Below, one piece after another: positions 23,974 to 31,582 of a DNA stretch of 50,819 nt. Both the position numbers and the translations under genes were made by a program. The notes under the pieces were generated by a model. That model ran no database searches, was not told the DNA's origin, and saw nothing but the letters and a program-made list of their open reading frames with translations. Source of the DNA: an uncultured Massilia sp. (lineage in GTDB: Bacteria; Pseudomonadota; Gammaproteobacteria; Burkholderiales; Burkholderiaceae); the NCBI GenBank assembly GCA_946481275.1, contig CAMLMV010000048.1, positions 1 through 50,819 of the forward strand. Reading direction: 5' to 3'. Position 1 is the first letter of the stretch, and each line of letters begins with the position of its first letter.

Positions 23974-24915
23974 TTAAAGCTCGTAATTTTCACTGGTGCC
24001 GCGCATCGCGGACTCCACCATCTTGCGGTTGAGCGTGGGGGCCAGCAGCTCGATGAACGTATAAATATAGCTGCGCAGATAGGCGCCCTGCTTCACGGCC
24101 ACGCGCGACACGTTCATGCCGAACAAGTGACCGACCGGAATCGCGCGCAGGTTGCGGTCGCGTTCCTGGTCGAAGGCCATGCCGGCGATGATGCCGATGC
24201 CCATGCCCAGTTCCACGTATGTCTTGATGACGTCGGCGTCGATCGCTTCCAGCAGGACGTCCGGCTTGAGGTTGCGCAATTCGAACGCATGGTCGATCTT
24301 GCTGCGCCCTGCGAACGCGGCGTCGTACGTGATCAAGGGGTAGCCCGCGATCTCTTCCAGCGAGATCGCCTTCGATTTCGTCAGCGCGTGCTCGTGCGGC
24401 ACGACGAGGACGTGTTCCCATTGATAACACGGCAAGGTGATCAGGCCGTCGACCGCGGCGATGGATTCCGTCGCGATGGCGAGGTCGGCCTGGTCGTTCT
24501 TGACCATGTCGGCGATCTGGCGCGGATTTCCTTGCAATAAAGACAATCTCACCTTCGGGTAGCGCTGCATGAAGGCCTGCACGATCTTGGGCAGCATGTA
24601 GCGCGCCTGCGTGTGCGTGGTGGCGATGGTGAAGCTGCCGCTGTCTTGGGCGGCGTATTCCTTGCCGATGCGCTTGAGGCTGTCGATCTCCTGCATGATC
24701 AGCTCGACCGAATGCAGGACGAGCCGGCCCGGTTCCGTCAGGCCGCGGATGCGCTTGCCGTGGCGGGTGAAAATATCGACCCCGAGCTCCTCTTCCAGTT
24801 CGATGATGGCTTTCGACACCCCGGGTTGCGACGTGAACAACGCCTTGGCGGCGTCGGTCAGGTTGAAGTTCTGGCGGACCGCTTCGCGGACGAAACGTAG
24901 TTGGTGTAGGTTCAT
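23974..24915 (-). CDS. cysB: LysR-type regulator of sulfate assimilation, CysB
   Basis: Transcription factor that activates cysteine-biosynthesis genes, in enterics in response to N-acetylserine. Of 313 residues, the N-terminal winged helix-turn-helix reads MNLHQLRFVREAVRQ, then NLTDAAKALFTSQPGVSKAI and LGVDIFTRHGKRIRGLTEPG, as in CysB/Cbl proteins. The effector domain includes TTHTQARYMLP and VIKTYVELGMGIGIIAGMA. The start is set at MNLHQL, the family N-terminus; the frame continues 20 codons upstream to another ATG. It is divergent from the cysI operon, the classic place for a LysR regulator, and the 160 bases between probably hold its operators. Confidence 0.92.
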   Translation of the reverse strand: MNLHQLRFVREAVRQNFNLTDAAKALFTSQPGVSKAIIELEEELGVDIFTRHGKRIRGLTEPGRLVLHSVELIMQEIDSLKRIGKEYAAQDSGSFTIATTHTQARYMLPKIVQAFMQRYPKVRLSLLQGNPRQIADMVKNDQADLAIATESIAAVDGLITLPCYQWEHVLVVPHEHALTKSKAISLEEIAGYPLITYDAAFAGRSKIDHAFELRNLKPDVLLEAIDADVIKTYVELGMGIGIIAGMAFDQERDRNLRAIPVGHLFGMNVSRVAVKQGAYLRSYIYTFIELLAPTLNRKMVESAMRGTSENYEL

Positions 24916-24956
24916 TGCCCTTATCTTGTTGATCCGATCCCGCATTTTACAAGGAT

Positions 24957-24981
24957 GCTTATACCGCAGGCTCATATAAGC
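24957..24981. promoter_or_regulatory. Inverted repeat in the cysB-cysI intergenic region, candidate CysB operator
   Basis: GCTTATA (24957-24963) and TATAAGC (24975-24981) form a perfect 7-base dyad with 11 bases between, in AT-rich DNA between the divergent genes. LysR regulators bind such dyads, often T-N11-A type. It lies 42-66 bases upstream of the cysB start, so it could serve both autoregulation and cysI activation. The assignment is inferred from position. Confidence 0.5.
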
Positions 24982-24999
24982 AAATAAATTCTCCGTCGT

Positions 25000-25027
25000 T
25001 TGGAATATAGCTGGATTTTATTAATAT
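25000..25027 (+). promoter_or_regulatory. Candidate promoter of the cysI operon
   Basis: TTGGAA (25000-25005) and TAATAT (25022-25027) match the -35 and -10 consensus at four of six positions each, with 16 bases between. A poor match is usual for activator-dependent cys promoters. The predicted start would lie near 25034, about 40 bases before the cysI ATG. Confidence 0.35.
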
Positions 25028-25075
25028 TCGGGATAGTTTGGGTCAGGATTGGCCCGCCCCTAAGGAATCTTGCCC

Positions 25076-26764
25076 ATGTACCGTTACGACCAATACGACC
25101 ATCTCATCGTACGTGAACGCATCGCCCAGTACCGCGACCAGGTACGGCGCCGTCTCGCCGACGAGCTGACCGAAGAAGAATTCCTGCCGCTGCGCTTGCA
25201 GAACGGCCTGTACATGCAGCGTCATGCCTACATGTTGCGCATCGCCGTCCCGTACGGCCTGCTGTCGACGGCGCAGATGCGCATGTTCGCCCACATCGCC
25301 CGCAAGTACGACCGCGGCTATGGCCACTTCACGACGCGCCAGAACATCCAGTTCAACTGGATCGAGCTGGAACAGACCCCGGACATCCTGACCGACCTGG
25401 CCTCGGTCGAGATGCACGCGATCCAGACGTCGGGCAATTGCATCCGTAACACCACGACGGACGAGTACGCCGGCGTCGCCGCCGACGAGATCATCGATCC
25501 GCGCCCGTACGCCGAGATCATCCGCCAGTGGAGCACGTTCCACCCGGAGTTCATCGCCCTGCCCCGCAAGTTCAAGATCGCGATCAATGGCGCCGTGAAA
25601 GACCGCGCCGCGATCGCCGTCCACGACATCGGCCTGACCGCCGTGCGCAACGAGGCCGGTGAAGTCGGCTTCAAGTTCATGGTGGGGGGTGGTCTCGGCC
25701 GTACCCCGATCATCGGCAGCGTGATCAACGAGTTCGTGCCCTGGCAGCACCTGCTGACGTACACGGAAGCGATCATGCGCGTGTACAACCAGTTCGGCCG
25801 CCGCGACAACAAGTACAAGGCCCGCATCAAGATCCTCGTGAAAGCCGTGGGCGCCGAGGAATTCGCGCGCATGGTCGAGGCGGAATTCGCCGACCTGAAG
25901 GACGGTCCGGAAACGCTGACCCGCGAGGAAGTCGAACGCGTGGCGCAATGGTTCAATCCGAAGCCCTACCTGACGCTGCCGGCCATCGATCCGCGTGCGG
26001 ACCACGCTGGCGACAAGGCGTTCGCCAACTGGCTGCAGCGCAACGTCAAGCCGCACAAGGTGCCGGGCTATGCGTCCGTCGTGCTGTCGCTGAAGAAGAC
26101 CGGCGTGCCGCCGGGCGACGCGACCGCCGAGCAGATGGATTTCGTGGCCGACCTGGCCGACAAGTACAGCTTCGGCGAACTGCGCGTGACGCACGAGCAG
26201 AACCTCGTGCTGGCCGACGTCGAGCAGGCCAAGCTGTTCGAGATCTGGCAGCAGGCGAAGGCGCGCGGCCTCGCGACGCCGAACATCGGCCTGCTGACCG
26301 ACATGATCTCGTGCCCGGGCGGCGACTACTGCTCGCTGGCGAACGCGAAGTCGATCCCGATCGCGGCCGCCATCGCCGAGCGTTTCGACAACCTGGACTT
26401 CCAGCACGACATCGGCGACATCGAACTGAACATCTCGGGCTGCATCAACGCCTGCGGCCACCACCACGTGGGCCACATCGGCGTGCTGGGTGTGGACAAG
26501 GACGGTTCCGAGTGGTACCAGGTGTCGATCGGCGGCGCCCAGGGCAACGAATCGGCCATCGGCAAGATCATCGGCCCGTCGTTCTCGGCACCGCAGATGC
26601 CGGAAGTCATCGGCCGCCTGCTCGAGGTCTACGTGAAGAATCGCGTCGAGGGCGAACGCTTCGTCGACGTGGCGCAGCGCCTCGGTGTCGCGCCGTTCAA
26701 GGAACATGTGTATGCCACGCCGATCCCGGCCGGCGCATTGGTTGGGGAAGACGAATATGCCTAA
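25076..26764 (+). CDS. cysI: Sulfite reductase hemoprotein (siroheme/4Fe-4S)
   Basis: Catalyses six-electron reduction of sulfite to sulfide. The 562 residues contain two ferredoxin-like halves (for example GYGHFTTRQNIQFNWI and FGELRVTHEQNLVLADV) and the siroheme/4Fe-4S ligand cysteines Cys413, Cys419, Cys456 and Cys460. These are spaced C-x5-C (CPGGDYC) and C-x3-C (CINAC). The nitrite/sulfite reductase family is clear; sulfite is favoured by the operon. There is no CysJ flavoprotein gene beside it, so electrons probably come from ferredoxin or another donor. The start at 25076 follows AAGGAA by 7 bases; a TTG two codons earlier is less likely. It is the first gene of the operon and overlaps the DUF934 gene by 8 bases. 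Confidence 0.92.
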   Translation: MYRYDQYDHLIVRERIAQYRDQVRRRLADELTEEEFLPLRLQNGLYMQRHAYMLRIAVPYGLLSTAQMRMFAHIARKYDRGYGHFTTRQNIQFNWIELEQTPDILTDLASVEMHAIQTSGNCIRNTTTDEYAGVAADEIIDPRPYAEIIRQWSTFHPEFIALPRKFKIAINGAVKDRAAIAVHDIGLTAVRNEAGEVGFKFMVGGGLGRTPIIGSVINEFVPWQHLLTYTEAIMRVYNQFGRRDNKYKARIKILVKAVGAEEFARMVEAEFADLKDGPETLTREEVERVAQWFNPKPYLTLPAIDPRADHAGDKAFANWLQRNVKPHKVPGYASVVLSLKKTGVPPGDATAEQMDFVADLADKYSFGELRVTHEQNLVLADVEQAKLFEIWQQAKARGLATPNIGLLTDMISCPGGDYCSLANAKSIPIAAAIAERFDNLDFQHDIGDIELNISGCINACGHHHVGHIGVLGVDKDGSEWYQVSIGGAQGNESAIGKIIGPSFSAPQMPEVIGRLLEVYVKNRVEGERFVDVAQRLGVAPFKEHVYATPIPAGALVGEDEYA

Positions 26765-27335
26765 TTTCGAATTGCACTCGCACAAGCAGATCATCAAGCA
26801 CCGCGAAGTGGTGGATGACGACTGGAGCGTCCTGAAGCTCGTCGAAGACGGCACCCCGGAAACCGTCGAGGTCCCGGCCGGCAAGGTCATCGTCCCGGTC
26901 AAGGTGTGGCTGGCGCAGCGCGAGCAGCTGCTGGGCCGTGCCGCCCGCAAGGAACTGGGCATCTGGTTCGCGTCGGACGAGCTGGCCACCACGGTCAAGG
27001 ACGACCTCGACAAGTTCGCGGTCGTCGCCGTCGACTTCCCGAAGTTTTCCGACGGCCGCGGCTATTCGATTGCCTACAACCTGCGCAAGCGCCTCGGTTA
27101 CCAGGGCGAGCTGCGCGCGATCGGCGACGTGCTGCGCGACCAGCTGTTCCAGATGGTTCGCTGCGGTTTCAACGCCTATGCGACGCGCCAGGACCGCAAC
27201 ATCCATGACGCACTGAAAGGCCTGACGGTGTTCTCGGAAACGTACCAGGCATCCGTCGACAACGAACTGCCGCTGTTCCGCCGCCACGAGCGCGGCGCGC
27301 TGCCCGAGCACAGCGACGTCGGTGCCGGCATCTGA
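26757..27335 (+). CDS. DUF934 protein of the sulfite reductase operon
   Basis: Protein of 192 residues belonging to DUF934, a family known almost only next to cysI-type sulfite reductase genes in alpha-, beta- and gammaproteobacteria. Recognisable segments are VPVKVWLAQREQLL, GIWFASDE, VAVDFPKFSDGRGYSIAYNLRKRLGY and LRAIGDVLRDQLFQMVRCGFN. The reaction is unknown. It has no cysteine cluster or nucleotide-binding loop that would make it an obvious electron carrier. The ATG lies inside the end of cysI (8-base overlap), implying coupled translation and a role tied to sulfite reduction. cysH follows 16 bases later. Confidence 0.85.
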   Translation: MPNFELHSHKQIIKHREVVDDDWSVLKLVEDGTPETVEVPAGKVIVPVKVWLAQREQLLGRAARKELGIWFASDELATTVKDDLDKFAVVAVDFPKFSDGRGYSIAYNLRKRLGYQGELRAIGDVLRDQLFQMVRCGFNAYATRQDRNIHDALKGLTVFSETYQASVDNELPLFRRHERGALPEHSDVGAGI

Positions 27336-27351
27336 ATCAACAGGACTACCC

Positions 27352-28068
27352 ATGAGCGACCTGAACGCGCGGGTGAATGAAACCCGCGGCATCCTGGAGC
27401 GCATTGCGCGCGATTTTTCGCCTGCCGTGTTCGCTTCCAGCCTGGCGGCCGAGGACATGGTCCTCACCGACCTGATCTTGAAGGCCGGCCTGCCGATCAC
27501 CATCTTCTCGCTGGAGACGGGCCGCCTGCACAAGGAAACCCTGGCCATGATCGACAAGGTCAAGGCCCATTACGGCTACGACATCGTCGTGATGCGTCCG
27601 AAGCAGGAGCTGGTCGACGAGTACGTCGGCAAGAACGGCCTGAACGCCTTCTACGACAGCGTCGAGATGCGCAAGGGCTGCTGCTACGTGCGCAAGGTCG
27701 AACCGCTGGGCCGCGCCCTCGCCGGCAACAAGGCGTGGATCACGGGCCAGCGCCGCGCGCAGTCGACGACGCGCAGCGACCTGCCCGTGCAGGAAGACGA
27801 TACGGCGCACGGCCTGGCCAAGTTCAATCCGCTGGCCGACTGGAGCGAAGAGGACGTGTGGGAATACATCCGCGGCAATAACGTGCCGTACAACGACCTG
27901 CACGACCGCGGCTACCCGTCGATCGGCTGCGAACCCTGCACCCGCGCGATCCAGCCGGGCGAGGACGTGCGCGCCGGCCGCTGGTGGTGGGAAAACGCCG
28001 ACTCCAAGGAATGCGGCCTGCACCTCGTCGACGGCAAGCTCATCCGAATCAAATCCGTGGCCGCGTGA
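27352..28068 (+). CDS. cysH: Adenylylsulfate (APS) reductase
   Basis: Reduces activated sulfate to sulfite using thioredoxin. The 238 residues have the PP-loop-type N-terminal fold (ASSLAAEDMVLTDLI) and a C-terminal catalytic cysteine, Cys221 (KECGLH). The pairs Cys110-Cys111 (KGCCYVRK) and Cys193/Cys196 (GCEPC) are the 4Fe-4S ligands that mark APS reductases, as opposed to E. coli-type PAPS reductases. This fits the absence of an APS kinase gene (cysC) or fused kinase domain in the operon. The ATG at 27352 is chosen from the family N-terminus. It is the third gene of the operon. Confidence 0.93.
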   Translation: MSDLNARVNETRGILERIARDFSPAVFASSLAAEDMVLTDLILKAGLPITIFSLETGRLHKETLAMIDKVKAHYGYDIVVMRPKQELVDEYVGKNGLNAFYDSVEMRKGCCYVRKVEPLGRALAGNKAWITGQRRAQSTTRSDLPVQEDDTAHGLAKFNPLADWSEEDVWEYIRGNNVPYNDLHDRGYPSIGCEPCTRAIQPGEDVRAGRWWWENADSKECGLHLVDGKLIRIKSVAA

Positions 28069-28098
28069 TCGGCCTTACAAAGACATCAGGCACAGCAA

Positions 28099-29037
28099 AT
28101 GACGACTTTTAGTGACACCCCGCTCGCGCTCAGCGACGTGAATGCGCGCCACCTGGACGCGCTCGAATCCGAAGCCATCCACATCCTGCGCGAAGTCGCG
28201 GCGGAATGCTCGAACCCCGCGCTGCTGTTCTCGGGCGGCAAGGACTCCGTCGTGCTGCTGCGCCTGGCCGAGAAGGCGTTCCGTCCGGGTAAATTCCCGT
28301 TCCCCCTCGTCCACATCGACACGGGCCACAACTTCGACGAAGTGATCGCCTTCCGCGATGCGCGCGTGGCCGAACTGGGCGAGCGCCTGATCGTCGGTTC
28401 CGTCGAGGACTCGATCAAGAAGGGCACCGTCCGCCTGCGCAACCCGCAGACGGATTCGCGTAACGCGGCCCAGGCCGTGACGCTGCTGGAAACCATCGCC
28501 GAGTACGGCTTCGACGCCTGCATCGGCGGCGCCCGCCGCGACGAAGAAAAGGCACGGGCGAAAGAGCGCATCTTCTCGTTCCGCGACGAATTCGGCCAGT
28601 GGGACCCGAAGGCGCAGCGTCCGGAACTGTGGGACCTGTATAACACCCGCGTGCACCCGGGCGAGAACATGCGCGTGTTCCCGATCTCGAACTGGACCGA
28701 GCTCGACGTCTGGCAATACATCGCCCGCGAAAAGCTGGCCCTGCCGCCGATCTATTTCGCACACGAACGCCAGGTGATCCCGCGTAACGGCCTGCTCGTG
28801 CCGCTGACGCCGCTGACGCCGGCCCGCGACGGCGAGGAAGTCGAGACGCGCGTCGTCCGCTTCCGCACCGTGGGCGACATCTCGTGCACGTGCCCGGTCG
28901 CATCGGATGCATCGACCGTCGACGCCATCATCGCCGAGACGGCGATCACCCAGATCACCGAGCGCGGCGCGACCCGCATGGACGACCAGACGTCGGAAGC
29001 CTCGATGGAAAAGCGCAAGAAACAAGGATATTTCTGA
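28099..29037 (+). CDS. cysD: Sulfate adenylyltransferase subunit 2
   Basis: Catalytic ATP sulfurylase subunit, forming APS from sulfate and ATP together with the GTPase CysN. The 312 residues contain the PP-loop SGGKDS (45-50), PLVHIDTGHNFDEVIAFRD, GGARRDEEKARAKERIFSFRD and the C-terminal RMDDQTSEASMEKRKKQGYF-type tail usual for CysD. It lies 30 bases after cysH, and its TGA shares a base with the cysN ATG. Only a poor ribosome-binding site is visible. Confidence 0.94.
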   Translation: MTTFSDTPLALSDVNARHLDALESEAIHILREVAAECSNPALLFSGGKDSVVLLRLAEKAFRPGKFPFPLVHIDTGHNFDEVIAFRDARVAELGERLIVGSVEDSIKKGTVRLRNPQTDSRNAAQAVTLLETIAEYGFDACIGGARRDEEKARAKERIFSFRDEFGQWDPKAQRPELWDLYNTRVHPGENMRVFPISNWTELDVWQYIAREKLALPPIYFAHERQVIPRNGLLVPLTPLTPARDGEEVETRVVRFRTVGDISCTCPVASDASTVDAIIAETAITQITERGATRMDDQTSEASMEKRKKQGYF

Positions 29038-30377
29038 TGAACGCCCTGAACGAAAACCTGAACCACGATAACGACCAGAGCGGCCAGGCCGGTCTGCTGC
29101 GCTTCATCACCGCCGGCTCCGTCGACGACGGCAAGAGCACCTTGATCGGCCGCCTGCTGTTCGACAGCAAGGGCATCTTCGCCGACCAGCTGGCCGCCGT
29201 GTCGCGCTCCAAGCACAAGCGCACCGTGGGCGACACGATCGACCTGTCGCTGCTGACGGACGGCCTGGAAGCCGAGCGCGAACAAGGCATCACGATCGAC
29301 GTCGCGTACCGCTACTTCGCCACGCCGAAGCGCAAGTTCATCATCGCCGACACCCCGGGCCACGAGCAGTACACCCGCAACATGGTGACGGGCGCGTCGA
29401 CCGCCGACGCCGTCATCATCCTCGTCGACGTGTCGAAGGTGAAGCTCGGTGACGATGGCAGCGTCGAACTGCTCGTGCAGACGAAGCGCCACTCGACCAT
29501 CGCCAAGCTGCTGCAGATCGAGCACGTGATCGTCGCCGTCAACAAGATGGACCTCGTGAACTACGACCGCACCGTGTACGACCGCATCGTCGCGGAATAC
29601 ACGAAGTTCGCGGACACGCTGGGCCTGAAGGACATCACGGCGATCCCGCTGTCGGCACTCGCGGGCGACAACGTCGTCGAGCGCGGCGACAACATGACCT
29701 GGTACGAAGGCCCGACCCTGATCGAACTGCTGGAAGGCCTGTCGGTCTACGACGAGACGCACGCCGCCCCGTTCCGCTTCCCCGTGCAGCTGGTGGCACG
29801 CCACAACGGCCATGAAGCCAACGACTTCCGCGGCTACATGGGACGCATCGAGTCGGGCAAGGTCGCTGTGGGCGACAAGCTTGTCGTGCAGCCGTCCGGC
29901 CACAGCGCCACCGTGAAGGAAATCCTGACGTTCGACGGCCCGCTGCAGCAGGCCGTCGCCGGCCAGTCGGTCACGATCACGCTGAACGAATACGTCGACA
30001 TCTCGCGCGGCGACGTGCTGGCCCCGGCCGAGCAGCCGGCCACGCTGCTGAAGCAGGTGAAGGCGGACGTGTGCTGGATGTCCGACGAGCCGCTGGACGT
30101 GCGCCGCAAGTACTGGATCAAGCACGGCACCCGCCAGACGATGGCCAAGGTGAAGGCGATCGATTCGGTCCTCGACGTCAACACGCAGCAACGCCGCACG
30201 GTGGACAACCCGGCCGAAGGCCTCAAGCTGAACGACATCGCGCAGATCGAACTGGCCGTGCAGCAGCCGCTGGCCGCCGACGCCTACGATGCGATCCGCG
30301 CAACGGGCGCCTTCATCCTGATCGATGAAGTTACCCATCAGACCGTTGCTGCGGGTATGATCCGTATTGACGCGTAA
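29037..30377 (+). CDS. cysN: Sulfate adenylyltransferase subunit 1 (GTPase)
   Basis: EF-Tu-like GTPase that drives APS formation by CysD. The 446 residues show the P-loop AGSVDDGKST (26-35), switch II DTPGHEQ (105-111), NKMD (169-172) and two C-terminal beta-barrel domains. It ends after the barrel, so there is no fused CysC APS kinase, consistent with an APS-reducing pathway. The start overlaps the cysD stop by one base (TGATG). cobA follows after 20 bases. Confidence 0.94.
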   Translation: MNALNENLNHDNDQSGQAGLLRFITAGSVDDGKSTLIGRLLFDSKGIFADQLAAVSRSKHKRTVGDTIDLSLLTDGLEAEREQGITIDVAYRYFATPKRKFIIADTPGHEQYTRNMVTGASTADAVIILVDVSKVKLGDDGSVELLVQTKRHSTIAKLLQIEHVIVAVNKMDLVNYDRTVYDRIVAEYTKFADTLGLKDITAIPLSALAGDNVVERGDNMTWYEGPTLIELLEGLSVYDETHAAPFRFPVQLVARHNGHEANDFRGYMGRIESGKVAVGDKLVVQPSGHSATVKEILTFDGPLQQAVAGQSVTITLNEYVDISRGDVLAPAEQPATLLKQVKADVCWMSDEPLDVRRKYWIKHGTRQTMAKVKAIDSVLDVNTQQRRTVDNPAEGLKLNDIAQIELAVQQPLAADAYDAIRATGAFILIDEVTHQTVAAGMIRIDA

Positions 30378-30397
30378 CGAACGACAGAAAGGGATTC

Positions 30398-31117
30398 ATG
30401 GCGGCGCTGGGAAAAGTGTATCTGATTGGAGCCGGACCCGGCGCTGTTGATCTCATCACCGTTCGCGGGGCGCGCCTGCTCGGGGAGGCGGAGGCGGTGC
30501 TGTACGACGCCCTCGTCACCCCCGAGATGCTGGCACTGTGCAAACAGGCAGAGCTGATCCCGGTCGGCAAGCGCTCCGGCCAGCGCTCGACGGCGCAAAC
30601 CGTCATCAATGAAAAACTCGTCGACGCCGCACGGCGCTACCAGCGCGTCGTGCGCCTGAAAGGCGGCGATCCGATGCTGTTCGGCCGCGCCGACGAGGAA
30701 CTGCGCGCGCTCGAGGAAGCGGGTGTCGAGGTCGAAGTCGTGCCCGGCATCACGACGGCCGTCGCCGCCGCCGCGGCCACGCTGCAGCCGCTGACCAAGC
30801 GCGGCGTGGCGCGCAGCGTCGCCTTCTTCACGTCCAGCACGGCGCCCGACCAGCCGGACCACCCCGCTCTTCCCGAAACCGACACGCTCGTCCAGTACAT
30901 GGGCGGCCGCGAAGCCGCCGCCACGGCGGAACGCCTGCTGGCCGAAGGCCGCCGGCCGGACCTGCCCGTCGTCGTCGTGGAAAACTGCAGCCGCGCGGAC
31001 CAGCGCGTGCGCCGCCTGACCCTGGCCGACCTGGCGCATGGGCTCGACGTGGCCCACGGTCCCGTGCTCGTCATGATCGGCGAGGCGATGGCGCACCGGC
31101 CGCACCAGCCCCTCTGA
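30398..31117 (+). CDS. cobA: Uroporphyrinogen-III C-methyltransferase (SUMT)
   Basis: Adds two methyl groups from SAM to uroporphyrinogen III, giving precorrin-2, the first step to siroheme. The 239 residues show LIGAGPGAVDLITVRG (9-24), the RLKGGDP motif, VEVVPGITTAVAAAA and a C-terminal VLVMIGEAM. It corresponds only to the C-terminal half of E. coli CysG; the oxidase/ferrochelatase half is absent. Last gene of the cys operon, it supplies the cofactor of CysI. A ribosome-binding site AAAGGG precedes the ATG. Its stop is one base from the convergent hypothetical gene. Confidence 0.93.
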   Translation: MAALGKVYLIGAGPGAVDLITVRGARLLGEAEAVLYDALVTPEMLALCKQAELIPVGKRSGQRSTAQTVINEKLVDAARRYQRVVRLKGGDPMLFGRADEELRALEEAGVEVEVVPGITTAVAAAAATLQPLTKRGVARSVAFFTSSTAPDQPDHPALPETDTLVQYMGGREAAATAERLLAEGRRPDLPVVVVENCSRADQRVRRLTLADLAHGLDVAHGPVLVMIGEAMAHRPHQPL

Positions 31118-31118
31118 C

Positions 31119-31523
31119 TTAGCGCGCCCGCGCTTCCAGCTCGGCCTCGAGCCGCTGCGCGGCCGCATGCGTATCCACCGCGATGCGGTTCAGGCGCGCC
31201 AGCGCCGCGGCCAGCCGCGCCCCGCACTCTCCCCCGCATTCACGCACATGCCATAACGCGAGATCGCAACGCATGCGCGCCAGTTCCGCGCGCAGGCCGG
31301 CCAGCATGCGCCGCAACGCGCCATCCGCGTCGGACGCGGGACCGCCCGGTGCGGTGGCACCTGTCAAGTGGTCCTGCATGCGGGCGATGCGCGCGTGCAT
31401 GCGCTGCAGGCGGACCGCGAGGCGGTCGAGGCGGCGGGCGCAGCGCAACTCGACCCAGGCACGCGGCATCGGAGGCAGCACCGCGCGCAGGCGGGCGAAC
31501 AGGGAATTGAGCTTGGCGGACAT
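31119..31523 (-). CDS. Hypothetical Arg/Leu-rich helical protein
   Basis: I do not recognise this gene. The predicted 134 residues are rich in Arg, Ala and Leu, with regular heptad-like spacing (RLDRLAVRLQRMHARIARMQDHL and RMLAGLRAELARMRCDL), so one or two long coiled-coil helices are likely. Three cysteines sit in CDLALWHVRECGGECGARL. There is no signal peptide or membrane segment. It converges on cobA with one base between the stops. In GC-rich DNA such helical open frames can be accidental, and an overlapping plus-strand frame at 31183-31560 exists; the minus frame looks more protein-like. Confidence 0.5.
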   Translation of the reverse strand: MSAKLNSLFARLRAVLPPMPRAWVELRCARRLDRLAVRLQRMHARIARMQDHLTGATAPGGPASDADGALRRMLAGLRAELARMRCDLALWHVRECGGECGARLAAALARLNRIAVDTHAAAQRLEAELEARAR

Positions 31524-31582
31524 CGCAGCAGTGTGGCGCGCTCACCGCCGCCGGCCATGATGCGCGACAAACTTCCGTCGAC

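Noticed and set aside
31183..31560. Plus-strand open frame overlapping the hypothetical gene after cobA
   Set aside because: It is Arg/Ser/Pro-rich with no ribosome-binding site or plausible fold, and is less protein-like than the minus-strand frame.
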